64,000 nt of DNA from Alloyangia pacifica. Lineage in GTDB: Bacteria; Pseudomonadota; Alphaproteobacteria; Rhodobacterales; Rhodobacteraceae. Both the position numbers and the translations under genes were made by a program. The notes beneath the pieces were generated by a model. That model made no database searches, was not told the origin of the DNA, and worked only from the letters and a program-made list of their open reading frames with translations. Positions 25,407 to 34,336 of this stretch are shown one piece after another (position 1 is the stretch's first letter; the number at the start of each line of letters is the position of its first letter). Where the stretch lies: NCBI RefSeq assembly GCF_003111685.1, contig NZ_CP022195.1:1-64000 (forward strand), written 5' to 3'.

Positions 25407-26359
25407 CCGCTCCTCCTCAGGGTCCAGCGCATCGGGTAGCTGGCGGGGCGCAGCAGTGACAGGACCGGGGTCAGCGGCAGACGCCAGCGCCAGTGCCGCT
25501 GGCCACGACCGATCAGCCGCCACTCGCGGCGCCAAAGGCCATAGGCAAGGCGCAGGTGCCCTTGGGCGAAGGCGATGCGGATGGTGTAGACGGCGGCGCG
25601 GGCGAGAAAGGCGCGGCGCAGGGGATCGGGCGGACCGTAGCACCCCTGAGCATCCTGTGCGCGCATGAAGTGGTAGCCTTCGGCCACGCGCGGCGCGTCG
25701 GCGCTGAGACTGTCCGCCGCCCCGATGCGATGGGCGACGATCCAGTCGCCGGTGAGGCAGAGCACCGGGCCCGCCCCGCTGGCGCGGAGCAGCAGATCGC
25801 TGTCCTCGCTGCAACGCACCGCGGTGGTGAAGCCGCCGAGCTGCTCGAAGAGATCGCGCCGGATCAGCAGGTTGCAAGACGCGAAGCGGAATTGCGGCAG
25901 GGCGGCAACGGCGAAGAGGGCGTTCTCGAAACGCCGGGTCCGGCGCCGGGGGACGCGGGGCAGGGCGGGGCTGGCCCCCTCGGGACAGTCCGCCGTCTGC
26001 TGGAAGATCATCGCCGCCGGTCCCGCCGCCCGCACCGCCTGCAGCAGCAGCGGCAGGGCATCCGGCGCCCAGACGTCATCGCAGTCGAGAAAGGCGATCC
26101 ACTCGGCCCGCGCCGCCGCGGCGCCGCGGTTGCGGGCCGCGCCGGGGCCGGCGTTGGGCTGCCGCAGCAGGCGGATCCAGCCTTCGGCCCGGCGCGCGGA
26201 GATCGCCGCCTGCGCGGCTGCGGCAGAGCCGTCGCGCGACCCGTCGTCGACGACGATGACCTCGATCTCGGGCCGCTCGGGCAGACAGGCCAGACAGGCG
26301 CCGATCAGCGCGGCGCGGTTGTAGAGCGGGATGACGATGGAGAGCGCGGGGTTGCTCAT
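25403..26359 (-). CDS. Family 2 glycosyltransferase
   Basis: A 318-residue GT-A enzyme with LSIVIPLYNRAALI, IEVIVVDDGSRDGSA, GPGAARNRGAAAARAEWIAFLDCDDVW. DCDD is the probable DxD metal site. A Cys/Arg-rich acceptor domain follows (RFASCNLLIRRDLFEQLGGF, SEDSDLLLRASG). It is the first gene of the second reverse block and likely adds a sugar to the repeat unit. The 184 bases upstream to the RidA gene hold that gene's hairpin terminator and an AT-rich segment (about 26445-26462) that may be the promoter of this operon. Confidence 0.8.
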   Translation of the reverse strand: MSNPALSIVIPLYNRAALIGACLACLPERPEIEVIVVDDGSRDGSAAAAQAAISARRAEGWIRLLRQPNAGPGAARNRGAAAARAEWIAFLDCDDVWAPDALPLLLQAVRAAGPAAMIFQQTADCPEGASPALPRVPRRRTRRFENALFAVAALPQFRFASCNLLIRRDLFEQLGGFTTAVRCSEDSDLLLRASGAGPVLCLTGDWIVAHRIGAADSLSADAPRVAEGYHFMRAQDAQGCYGPPDPLRRAFLARAAVYTIRIAFAQGHLRLAYGLWRREWRLIGRGQRHWRWRLPLTPVLSLLRPASYPMRWTLRRSG

Positions 26360-26499
26360 CGCGGCGGACCGAGGCTGGGGGTGTCACTGTCCGCGCCGGC
26401 GGCGGTGCCGCAGGTGGACAGGGGCCAGACTTCGCGAAAGTCCTTGCGATTTAGTTAAAATATCCGGGGTCGGCGCTGCCAGATGCCGAGGAGAGAACC

Positions 26500-26519
26500 C
26501 CGCGCCCCGCAGGGCGCGG
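26500..26519 (-). terminator. Hairpin terminator of the RidA-family gene
   Basis: CCGCGCCC and GGGCGCGG form a perfect 8-bp stem with a 4-base loop, 25 bases beyond the reverse-strand stop codon at 26544. A pyrimidine-rich sequence follows on the reverse strand. Confidence 0.6.
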
Positions 26520-26543
26520 AGTATCGTTGTCCGCAGGGCCGGC

Positions 26544-26888
26544 TCAGCCGACGGTGGCGGTCACGATGAATTCGACGAAATAGTCGGGGGTCGCGAGCTT
26601 GGCTTCGCCGGTGGCGCGGGCCGGCGGGTTCGCGGGATCGACCCAGGCGTCCCAGACGGCGTTCATCGCGGCGAAATCGGCCATGTCGGCCAGCCAGATC
26701 GTGGTGGTCAGCAGGCGCGACTTGTCCGAGCCGGCCTCGGCCAGCAGCCGGTCGACCGAGGCGAGCGCGTCCTTGCACTGGGCGGTGACATCCGCGCCTT
26801 CGCCGACCTGGCCGGCGAGGTAGACGATGCCGTTGTGCACGACGGCCTGGCTCATGCGGGCGCCGGGTTCGATGCGGGTGATGGTCAT
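26544..26888 (-). CDS. RidA/YjgF-family enamine/imine deaminase-like protein
   Basis: A 114-residue protein with the RidA pattern: RMSQAVVHNGIVYLAGQVGE, a central QCKDALASVDRLLAEAGSDKSRLLTTTIWLADM (shown as residues 41-73), and a C-terminal PPARATGEAKLATPDYFVEF. The arginine in PPARATG is the residue that binds the carboxylate of reactive enamine intermediates. These trimeric proteins hydrolyse 2-aminoacrylate or related imines made by amino-acid enzymes. It sits alone, upstream of and divergent from the peptide ABC operon, so a link to amino-acid metabolism is plausible. Confidence 0.85.
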   Translation of the reverse strand: MTITRIEPGARMSQAVVHNGIVYLAGQVGEGADVTAQCKDALASVDRLLAEAGSDKSRLLTTTIWLADMADFAAMNAVWDAWVDPANPPARATGEAKLATPDYFVEFIVTATVG

Positions 26889-27406
26889 GAAACGTCCTTT
26901 CAAGGGGCGGCGGGCATCGTTCTGGAGGCCCTGCCGCGGGCCAAGATGCGCGCGGGCGGGCAGGAGCTGCCCCGCGCCATCGGCCCCAGTTAGACCGCCG
27001 CGCCTGACCGCATCAAGGTCTGTCGGGCCGGTCAAACCAGGACGGCCTGCACCGATTAGCCCAGCCAGCCGATGGGATCGCGCGGCAGCCGCAGGCGATG
27101 ATCCCAAGTTATGGACTGAGGCCCGCGCCGCCCCGGAAAGTGTCAAAAACCCCGGCCTCCCAAAAGCTTGCGCAACGGCGCTTCGGAACGGCCTCCCGAG
27201 GCGCCCTTCGTGACGCGACGAAACCCCTGCGGGCTTTTCCTATTTGATCATAAAATGATCGACACAGAGCAAAAACTGACCGAACCTTGAGCAATCGCGC
27301 CTCGTGACGCTGCGAAGCCTGTTTGAACCGCCTTCGGGATGGGGAGATTGGCGGCAGCGGCGCCGGAGCGCGCAGCGAGAGACCAAGAAACTTCAGGGAG
27401 ACGACC
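26889..27406. promoter_or_regulatory. Divergent control region with a GATCAT palindrome between ridA-like and peptide ABC genes
   Basis: A 518-base gap with no convincing gene. GATCAT-AAA-ATGATC (27246-27260) is a perfect 6-bp inverted repeat with a 3-base spacer, located about 150 bases upstream of the binding-protein gene and in locally AT-rich sequence. Such short-spaced palindromes are typical operators of GntR- or LysR-type regulators. AGGGAG (27395-27400) is the ribosome-binding site of the first ABC gene. Confidence 0.4.
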
Positions 27407-29023
27407 ATGACCCGACATACCCCGTCGCGGACCATGCGCATCGGTGCAGCACTGCTGACCGCCGCGCTGCTGTCCAGCACCGCGCTGACCGCGCAGGCCG
27501 AGACGCCGCCGAACATGCTGGTGATCGCGCAGCGCATCGACGACGTAAAGACCATGGACCCGGCCGAGAGCTTCGAGTTCACCGGCTCCGACATCAGCCG
27601 CAACGTCTACGAGAACCTGGTCGACTTCGACCCGATGGATCTCGACGCCGGCTTCCAGCCCGCGCTGGCGGAAAGCTGGGAAGTGTCCGAGGATGGCACC
27701 CAGATCACCTTCGCCATGGCAGATGGCCATGTCTTCGCCTCGGGCAACCCGGTGACGGCGAAGGACGCCGAGTTCTCGCTGCGCCGCGCGGTGCTGCTGA
27801 ACAAGACCCCGTCCTTCATCCTGACCCAGTTCGGCTTCACGCCGGAAAACGTCGAAGAAACCATCGTCGCGCCCGACGAGAAGACCCTCGTGCTGAAGCT
27901 CGACAAGGCCTATGCCGTGTCCTTCGTGCTGAACTGCCTTGCGGCGACCATCGGCGGCATTGTCGACATGGAAACCGTCATGGCCAACGAGCAGGACGGC
28001 GACATGGGCAACGCCTGGCTGCGTGACAACACCGCCGGGTCCGGCCCCTACAAGCTGGCGTCCTGGAAGCCCGACGAGAGCTACACGCTGGATCTGAACC
28101 CCGAGTACACCGGCGACGCGCCCGCGATGAAGCGCGTGATCGTGCAGCACATCCAGGAAAGCGCAACCCAGCGTCTGCAGCTCGAGCGCGGTGACGTCGA
28201 CATCGCCCGCAACCTCTCGCCCGAGGATGTGGCTGGTCTCGAAGGCGTCGACAGCGTCAAGGTGGTCGACGAGCTGCGCGGCCGCCTGATGTATTGGTCC
28301 GCCAACCAGAAGAACGAGTACCTGTCGAACCCGAAGGTGCTCGAGGCGATGAAGTTCGCCACCGATTACACCGGCATGCAGGACAGCTTCCTGAAGGGCC
28401 AGTACATCAACCACCAGGCCTTCCTGCCGAAGACGTTCATGGGCGCGGTCGATGATCTGCCCTACAGCTTCGACGTGGAGAAGGCCAAGGCGCTGCTCGA
28501 AGAGGCGGGCTACCCGGATGGCTTCGACATCACCATCAACGTGCGTGATGCGCAGGACCGGATCGACATCGGCCAGTCGCTGCAGAACACCTGGGGCCAG
28601 ATCGGCATCAACGTCGAGATGATCGTGGGCACCGGCGCGCAGACGCTGGACACCTACCGCGCCCGCGAGCACGACATCTATCTGGGTGCCTGGGGCCCGG
28701 ACTATCCCGACCCCAACACCAACGCCGGCACCTTCGCCTACAACCCCGACAACTCGGATGAAGCCGGCGCGACCGGCCTGCTGGCCTGGCGCAACGCCTG
28801 GGATCTGCCGAAGATGAGCGAAGAGACCCTCGCGGCCGTGGTCGAGCAGGACAGCGAGAAGCGCGCGGAGATGTACCGCGAGCTGCAGCGCGAGTTCATG
28901 AAGACCAGCCCCTTCGGCATCATGTTCCAGCAGATCGAGCAGAACGCGATGCAGGACGGCGTCCAGCACTTCGTGGCGGGTGGCGCAACCACCGCGGTCT
29001 CTTACTGGGTCGTGACGAAGTAA
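27407..29023 (+). CDS. Peptide/opine-type ABC transporter substrate-binding protein (family 5)
   Basis: A 538-residue periplasmic protein with a signal peptide (ALLTAALLSSTALTAQA). It has the SBP_bac_5 pattern: VKTMDPAESFEFTGSDISRNVYENL early, FAMADGHVFASGNPVTAKD, TAGSGPYKLASW in the middle and AWGPDYPDPNTNAGTF toward the end. It captures the substrate for the membrane complex encoded by the next four genes. Family members bind dipeptides, oligopeptides, opines or glutathione. The nearby hydantoin genes make N-carbamoyl or D-amino-acid substrates conceivable. GTG of the first permease follows after 4 bases. Confidence 0.85.
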   Translation: MTRHTPSRTMRIGAALLTAALLSSTALTAQAETPPNMLVIAQRIDDVKTMDPAESFEFTGSDISRNVYENLVDFDPMDLDAGFQPALAESWEVSEDGTQITFAMADGHVFASGNPVTAKDAEFSLRRAVLLNKTPSFILTQFGFTPENVEETIVAPDEKTLVLKLDKAYAVSFVLNCLAATIGGIVDMETVMANEQDGDMGNAWLRDNTAGSGPYKLASWKPDESYTLDLNPEYTGDAPAMKRVIVQHIQESATQRLQLERGDVDIARNLSPEDVAGLEGVDSVKVVDELRGRLMYWSANQKNEYLSNPKVLEAMKFATDYTGMQDSFLKGQYINHQAFLPKTFMGAVDDLPYSFDVEKAKALLEEAGYPDGFDITINVRDAQDRIDIGQSLQNTWGQIGINVEMIVGTGAQTLDTYRAREHDIYLGAWGPDYPDPNTNAGTFAYNPDNSDEAGATGLLAWRNAWDLPKMSEETLAAVVEQDSEKRAEMYRELQREFMKTSPFGIMFQQIEQNAMQDGVQHFVAGGATTAVSYWVVTK

Positions 29024-29027
29024 GCCC

Positions 29028-30092
29028 GTGAGCCAGTCTGCAACCAACACCGGAGGAGGGCGCGCCGCGTCCTCCTTTCCGCCAAGCTGGCTGAAGAAAT
29101 TCGTCAGCCTTGCCTTCACCGTGGCGATCACCCTTCTGGGCCTGCTCTTCGTCACCTTCATGATCGGCCGCGTGATGCCGATCGATCCCGTGCTCGCGGT
29201 CATCGGCGAGCGCGCCTCGCAGGCGCAATACGACCAGGTCTTCCAGGAGCTCGGCCTCGACCAGCCGCTGATCGTGCAGTTCGGCATCTATGTCAGGGAC
29301 GTGCTGCAGGGCGATTTCGGCACCTCGATCCGCACCGGCAAGCCGGTGGCCGAGGACATTGCGCGCGTCTTTCCCGCCACGCTGGAACTCGCCACGCTGG
29401 GCACGCTTCTAGGCGTCGTCCTCGGCGTTCCGCTGGGCGTTCTCGCCGCGGTCTACCGCGGCAGCTGGATCGACCAGATCTCGCGGCTGATCGGCCTTGT
29501 CGGCTATTCCATGCCGATCTTCTGGCTCGGCCTCATGGGCCTGCTGATCTTCTACGGCATCCTTGGCTGGGTGGCCGGGCCGGGGCGGCTCGGAGTTTTC
29601 TACGAGGGGCTGGTGCCGACGCGCACGGGCCTGCTGCTGGTCGACGCGATCATCGCCGGCGACTGGGACGTGTTCAAGGACGCGCTGTCGCACATCATCC
29701 TGCCTGCCTGCCTGCTGGGCTATTTCAGCCTGGCCTACATCAGCCGGATGACCCGCAGTTTCATGCTCGAGCAGCTGAACTCGGAATATGTCATCACCGC
29801 GCGGGTGAAGGGGCTGAGCGAATGGCACGTGGTCTGGCGCCATGCCTTCCGCAACATCGCCATCCAGCTCATCACGGTGATCGCGCTGGCCTATGCCAAC
29901 CTGCTCGAAGGCTCGGTGCTGACCGAGATCATCTTCGCCTGGCCCGGCATCGGCAGCTACATCACCACCTCGCTTCTGGCCAATGACATGGCCTCGGTCC
30001 TTGGGGGCACCGTCGTGATCGGAACGATCTTCGTGTGCATCAACATCTTCTCGGACCTTCTCTACCGCTTCTTCGATCCGAGGGCCAAATGA
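29028..30092 (+). CDS. Peptide ABC transporter permease, DppB-type
   Basis: A 354-residue inner-membrane protein with six predicted helices and the binding-protein-dependent transport signature near FMLEQLNSEYVITARVKGLSEWHV, the EAA loop that contacts the ATPase. The start VFITLLGLLFVTFMIGRVMPIDPV-type region (TFMIGRVMPIDP) is characteristic of DppB. The start codon is GTG. The stop overlaps the ATG of the next gene (ATGA), typical of DppBC pairs. An insertion of about 40 residues between helices (GPGRLGVFYEGLVPTRTG) lengthens the family-typical 310-330 residues. Confidence 0.9.
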   Translation: MSQSATNTGGGRAASSFPPSWLKKFVSLAFTVAITLLGLLFVTFMIGRVMPIDPVLAVIGERASQAQYDQVFQELGLDQPLIVQFGIYVRDVLQGDFGTSIRTGKPVAEDIARVFPATLELATLGTLLGVVLGVPLGVLAAVYRGSWIDQISRLIGLVGYSMPIFWLGLMGLLIFYGILGWVAGPGRLGVFYEGLVPTRTGLLLVDAIIAGDWDVFKDALSHIILPACLLGYFSLAYISRMTRSFMLEQLNSEYVITARVKGLSEWHVVWRHAFRNIAIQLITVIALAYANLLEGSVLTEIIFAWPGIGSYITTSLLANDMASVLGGTVVIGTIFVCINIFSDLLYRFFDPRAK

Positions 30093-31021
30093 CCTCGCAC
30101 ACACCTATCGACGCCAAGCCGGGCCTGAAGGCCTGGCTGCTGAGAGACACGCCGCAGTCCCGCGGGCAGGCGCGCGCCGCCGCCTGGTACCAGGGCTGGC
30201 TGAAACTGACCTCCAACAAGCTGACCTCGCTCGGCCTCATCGTGCTGGTGCTGCTGGTGCTGGCGGCGCTCTTCGCGCCGATGCTGGCCACCGACAATCC
30301 CTTCGTTCAGGACCTCGGCGCGCGGCTCAAGCCGCCGGGCTGGGAGGGGCATATCTTCGGCACCGACAGCCTTGGCCGCGACATCTATTCGCGGCTGCTC
30401 TACGGCGCGCGGATCTCGCTCTATATCGTGCTGCTGGTGGCGCTGGTGGCGCCTTTGCTGGGGCTCATCATCGGCACCACCGCGGGCTATTTCGGCGGCT
30501 GGGTCGACACGGTGCTGATGCGCGTCACCGACATCTTCCTCGCCTTCCCGCGGCTCATTCTCGCGCTGGCCTTCGTGGCGGCGCTGGGGGCGGGGATCGA
30601 GAACGCGGTGCTGGCGATCTCGCTGACCGCCTGGCCGCCCTATGCGCGGATCGCCCGGGCCGAGACGCTGACCATCCGCAACTCGGACTACATCCACGCC
30701 GTCCGCCTGCAGGGCGCGGGGCCGGTCCGGATCATCACCAAGCACATCTGGCCGCTGTGCATCTCGTCGCTGGTGATCCGGGTGACGCTCGACATGGCGG
30801 GGATCATCCTCACCGCGGCGGGTCTCGGCTTCCTCGGTCTCGGGGCGCAGCCGCCGAGCCCGGAATGGGGCGCGATGATCTCGGAGGGGCGCAAGTACAT
30901 CCTCGACTACTGGTGGGTCGCCACCATCCCCGGTCTCGCCATCTTCGCCATCTCGCTCGCCTTCAACCTGATCGGCGACGGTCTGCGCGACGTGCTCGAC
31001 CCGAAGGAGAGCGGCAAATGA
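30089..31021 (+). CDS. Peptide ABC transporter permease, DppC-type
   Basis: A 310-residue permease with the DppC N-terminal OppC_N segment (NKLTSLGLIVLVLLVLAALFAP), HIFGTDSLGRDIYSRLLYGARIS, and the EAA loop (RAETLTIRNSDYIHAVRLQG). It pairs with the preceding protein to form the membrane channel. ATG at 30089 overlaps the previous stop and its own stop overlaps the next gene's ATG, so all are translationally coupled. Confidence 0.9.
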   Translation: MTSHTPIDAKPGLKAWLLRDTPQSRGQARAAAWYQGWLKLTSNKLTSLGLIVLVLLVLAALFAPMLATDNPFVQDLGARLKPPGWEGHIFGTDSLGRDIYSRLLYGARISLYIVLLVALVAPLLGLIIGTTAGYFGGWVDTVLMRVTDIFLAFPRLILALAFVAALGAGIENAVLAISLTAWPPYARIARAETLTIRNSDYIHAVRLQGAGPVRIITKHIWPLCISSLVIRVTLDMAGIILTAAGLGFLGLGAQPPSPEWGAMISEGRKYILDYWWVATIPGLAIFAISLAFNLIGDGLRDVLDPKESGK

Positions 31022-31875
31022 GCAATCTTCTGGATATCGAGAACCTCTCGGTGCGCTTTCCCACGCGCTCCGGCACCTTCGAGGCGGTGCGGGGGATTTC
31101 CCTGTCTCTGGGCAAGGAGCGTCTGGGGATCGTCGGCGAGTCCGGTTCGGGCAAGTCGATGACCGGCCGGGCGATCCTTGGCCTCATCCGCAAGCCGGGG
31201 CAGGTGACCGCGGACCGGCTGGAGATGCTGGGCGAAGACCTTCTCACCGCCTCGCCGAAGCGGATGCGGGCGATCCGGGGCAAGCATATCTCGATGATCA
31301 TGCAGGATCCCAAGTACTCGCTGAACCCGGTGATGACGGTGGGCGACCAGATCATCGAGGCGCTGCGCACCCATGAGAAGGTGAACAAGGCCGAGGCCTA
31401 CAAGCGCGCGCTCGAGATGCTCGAGGCCGTGGCGATCCGCGAGCCGGAGCGGGTGATGAAGCTCTACCCGCATGAGGTTTCGGGCGGCATGGGCCAGCGC
31501 ATCATGATCGCCATGATGCTGATCCCCAACCCCGAGATCCTGATCGCCGACGAGCCCACCTCGGCGCTCGACGTGTCGGTGCAGCTGCAGGTGCTCGAGA
31601 TCATGGACAAGCTGGTGCGCGAGCGCGGCATGGGGCTGATCTTCATCAGCCACGATCTCAACCTCGTGGCCGGGTTCTGCGACCGGGTGGCGGTGATGTA
31701 TGCCGGGCGGATCGTCGAGGTCTGCGAGGCGGGCAAGCTGCACGAGGCGAAACACCCCTACACGCTGGGACTGCTCAATTCGGTCCCCGATCTCGAACGC
31801 CCGCGGCCGCGGCTGGAGGCGCTTGCGCGCGATCCGGACTGGCGCGAGGCCCCTTCCGTGAGTGCGATGCTATGA
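31018..31875 (+). CDS. Peptide ABC transporter ATPase, DppD-type
   Basis: A 285-residue ATPase with Walker A GESGSGKS, signature VSGGMGQRIMIA, Walker [17 protein letters not shown], and the switch His in ISHDLN. The C-terminal oligopeptide-transporter extension (AKHPYTLGLLNSVPDL) marks the Dpp/Opp class. It contains the VSGGMGQR variant of the LSGGQ signature. It energises import with the second ATPase encoded next. Overlap with both neighbours is 4 bases. Confidence 0.9.
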   Translation: MSNLLDIENLSVRFPTRSGTFEAVRGISLSLGKERLGIVGESGSGKSMTGRAILGLIRKPGQVTADRLEMLGEDLLTASPKRMRAIRGKHISMIMQDPKYSLNPVMTVGDQIIEALRTHEKVNKAEAYKRALEMLEAVAIREPERVMKLYPHEVSGGMGQRIMIAMMLIPNPEILIADEPTSALDVSVQLQVLEIMDKLVRERGMGLIFISHDLNLVAGFCDRVAVMYAGRIVEVCEAGKLHEAKHPYTLGLLNSVPDLERPRPRLEALARDPDWREAPSVSAML

Positions 31876-32672
31876 GCCAGCCAGAGATCCAGATCGAGGG
31901 GCTCGAGGTCTTCTTCGGTGCCGGTCACGAGCGAACCCGCGTGGTGCATGGGATCGACCTGAACGTCGCGCGGGGCGAGAGCTACGGGCTCGTCGGCGAG
32001 TCCGGTTCGGGCAAGTCGACGGTGCTGCGCGCACTGGTCGGGCTGGTGCCGGACTGGCTGGGGACGATGAGCGTCGGCGGCGAGAGCCTGTCCCGCTTGG
32101 GCCGCTCGAAGGCGTTCTACCGCACGGTTCAGATGGTGTTTCAGGATCCCTATGCCTCGCTGCATCCGCGCCAGACCGTGGACCGCGTGCTGAGCGAGAC
32201 GCTGGCGCTGCACGGCATCAAGGACCGGGTGGATGCGCGCATCGACAAGCTGCTGGAACAGGTGGGGCTCGGCGGCGGCTTTCGCTTCCGCTACCCGCAC
32301 CAGCTTTCGGGCGGGCAGCGGCAGCGGGTGGCGATTGCCCGGGCGCTGGCGCCCGAGCCCAAGGTGCTGCTGCTCGACGAGCCGACCTCGGCGCTCGACG
32401 TGTCGGTGCAGGCCGAGATCCTCAACCTGCTGTCAGATCTGCGGTCCGAGTTCGGCCTGACCTACCTGATGGTCAGCCACGATCTCGGCGTCATCGGCCA
32501 CATGTGCGACCGCGTGGCGGTGATGCAGACCGGCGAGATCGTCGAGACGCTGGAGGTGGAGGCGATGCGCAGGCTGCAGGCCGAGCACCCCTATACCCGC
32601 CACCTGCTGGACAGTGCGCTGCGCTCCTCGGGCCACGCGGGCATGGCCGAGGCAGAGCGCTCGGCGATCTGA
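31872..32672 (+). CDS. Peptide ABC transporter ATPase, DppF-type
   Basis: A 266-residue ATPase: Walker [25 protein letters not shown] signature, Walker [14 protein letters not shown], switch VSHDLGV. Length fits a short DppF without a full C-terminal oligopeptide extension, although EHPYTRHLLDSAL is present. It is the last gene of the five-gene importer. A strong hairpin follows after 24 bases. Confidence 0.9.
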   Translation: MSQPEIQIEGLEVFFGAGHERTRVVHGIDLNVARGESYGLVGESGSGKSTVLRALVGLVPDWLGTMSVGGESLSRLGRSKAFYRTVQMVFQDPYASLHPRQTVDRVLSETLALHGIKDRVDARIDKLLEQVGLGGGFRFRYPHQLSGGQRQRVAIARALAPEPKVLLLDEPTSALDVSVQAEILNLLSDLRSEFGLTYLMVSHDLGVIGHMCDRVAVMQTGEIVETLEVEAMRRLQAEHPYTRHLLDSALRSSGHAGMAEAERSAI

Positions 32673-32696
32673 AGCCGGCGACCTTCGCCCGCCATC

Positions 32697-32726
32697 AGCA
32701 CCCGGGCAGGCAACTGTCCGGGTGCT
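32697..32726. terminator. Bidirectional terminator between the peptide ABC operon and the LysR gene
   Basis: AGCACCCGG and CCGGGTGCT form a perfect 9-bp stem around a 12-base loop, between two convergent genes (stops at 32672 and 32745). CTCATTCT follows on the forward side. Position and symmetry fit a shared rho-independent or hairpin terminator. Confidence 0.65.
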
Positions 32727-32744
32727 CTCATTCTGGGGGAAGGA

Positions 32745-33686
32745 TCAACCCCGGGGCGGCTCCGCGATCAGCAGGTCGCTGTCGGCGAAGGCGGCGCGCA
32801 GGTCCGACATGAAGCTGTGCAGCAGCCCCGAATAGGGCACGCCCCGGCGGGTGTACATCACCGCCTTGACCTCGCAGGCGGGCAGGAAGGGCTTGCAGAC
32901 CAGCGCCTCGGTGGCATGGGTGGTGGCGGAATAGGGGTCGACGACGGTCACCCCGAGGTGCTGCGCCGCCAGCGCCGTGGCGGTGGCGCAATAGCGCACC
33001 TCGATGCGCGGGGCGTAGGTGGCGCCGACCTGCTCGTAGGCCTTGCGCACCAGCTGCCCGAGGTTCGAGCCCATTTCCAGCCCGACCAGCGGCTCGGCCT
33101 GCAGGTCGAGCGCGGTGAGATGGGGCTTGGCGGCGAGCGGGCTGCCCTTCGGCACCAGGGCCACCATATGGGCGCGCTGCAGCACGTCGACGTTCACCGT
33201 GGTCTGTCGGTCGTGGTCGATGGCAAGGCCGATGTCGGCCTGCCCGCTTTGCACCGCGTCCTTGACCTGTTCCAGCCGCCGCACGTCGAAGGCGACCGAG
33301 ACGTCAGGCCGCGCCTCGAGAAATCGGCGCAGGGCGACAGGGGCCACCGAGTAGCCGAGCGGCGGCGTGGCGATCACCTTGAGCCGCCCGGCCATGCCGA
33401 GCTTCATGTCGCGCGCCCGCTGCGAGAAACCGCGCATCAGCGCGAAGACCGGGCGGATTTCCTCGTAGAGCGCCTTTGCCTCGGCCGTGGGCTGCAACCT
33501 TCGCCCGGTGCGCTCGAAGAGGGTGAGCCCGAGCTGGGTTTCCAGCTGTCGCAGCCCCGCCGAGACCGCCGGCTGCGAGATGCGCAGCTGCTCGGCGGCC
33601 TCGACAGTGGTGGCGCAGCGCATCATCGCCGCGAAGATCTCCAAGAGCCGCAGCGAGACGTCCGGAAGGCCCGGCTCGGTGGTCAT
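32745..33686 (-). CDS. LysR-family transcriptional regulator of the hydantoin locus
   Basis: A 313-residue regulator with an N-terminal winged helix-turn-helix (LLEIFAAMMRCATTVEAAEQLRISQPAVSAGLRQLE; recognition helix near residues 30-50) and a periplasmic-binding-like effector domain. It overlaps the hydantoin racemase gene by 4 bases and so is the last gene of that reverse cluster, not divergent from it as is more usual for LysR genes. A role in sensing a hydantoin, carbamoyl amino acid or the D-amino acid is inferred from context. Confidence 0.8.
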   Translation of the reverse strand: MTTEPGLPDVSLRLLEIFAAMMRCATTVEAAEQLRISQPAVSAGLRQLETQLGLTLFERTGRRLQPTAEAKALYEEIRPVFALMRGFSQRARDMKLGMAGRLKVIATPPLGYSVAPVALRRFLEARPDVSVAFDVRRLEQVKDAVQSGQADIGLAIDHDRQTTVNVDVLQRAHMVALVPKGSPLAAKPHLTALDLQAEPLVGLEMGSNLGQLVRKAYEQVGATYAPRIEVRYCATATALAAQHLGVTVVDPYSATTHATEALVCKPFLPACEVKAVMYTRRGVPYSGLLHSFMSDLRAAFADSDLLIAEPPRG

Positions 33687-34336
33687 TCGGGGGCTCCGAC
33701 CAGTCCCAGCGCCATGGCGGCGGCGGCCTGCACCGGATCGATCACCGCGATGCCGATGTCGCGCTCGAGCCGTGCCCGGATCGGCGCCATGCCGGCGCAG
33801 CCCAGAACCACCGCGCCCGCGCCCTTATCGGCCAACTCGCGCCCAAGGGTCACGCACATGCCATAGACCTCCGGGTCGCGGCCCGAGGCCTCGGCCGAGA
33901 CGCCGGGCAGGGCCAGTTCGGCGGCAAGGCGGCTTTCGACGCCCATGGCGCGGATCTTCACCCGATGACGGGCGACCGAGCCGGGGGCCAGCGCGATGAT
34001 CCCGAAGAGATCGGCGCGGGCCATGGCGGTAAGAATGCCCGCCTCCTGCACGCCGATCACCGGCTGCTTGACCAGCGTGCGGGTCAGCTCCACGCCCGGA
34101 TCGGAGAAGCAGGCCGAGACATAGGCGGCGGCATCGGGCCGCGCCTGCGCCGCCTCGGCAAAGCCGAGCCCGGCGCGGGCGACGTCCTCGGCGGTCATGA
34201 TCGTCGCCGGCGAGGCGGGCAGATCGGTGACCTCGAAGGCCGGGCCATGGGCCGGGGCGAGATGGGCGATGGCGTCGCGGATGCCCTGCGTGACGCTGGT
34301 GGCGGAGTTGGGGTTGATGATCAGGATCGGACCCAT
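33683..34336 (-). CDS. Hydantoin/Asp-Glu racemase family protein
   Basis: A 217-residue protein with the family start ILIINPNSATSVTQGI. The two catalytic cysteines lie in YVSACFSDPG (about residue 79) and VVLGCAGM (about residue 180). Such two-cysteine racemases interconvert D- and L-5-substituted hydantoins without cofactor, allowing full use of racemic substrate. It lies between the LysR and hydantoinase genes with 4- and 1-base overlaps, which strengthens the hydantoin assignment over aspartate racemase. Substrate side-chain preference cannot be read from sequence. Confidence 0.8.
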   Translation of the reverse strand: MGPILIINPNSATSVTQGIRDAIAHLAPAHGPAFEVTDLPASPATIMTAEDVARAGLGFAEAAQARPDAAAYVSACFSDPGVELTRTLVKQPVIGVQEAGILTAMARADLFGIIALAPGSVARHRVKIRAMGVESRLAAELALPGVSAEASGRDPEVYGMCVTLGRELADKGAGAVVLGCAGMAPIRARLERDIGIAVIDPVQAAAAMALGLVGAPE

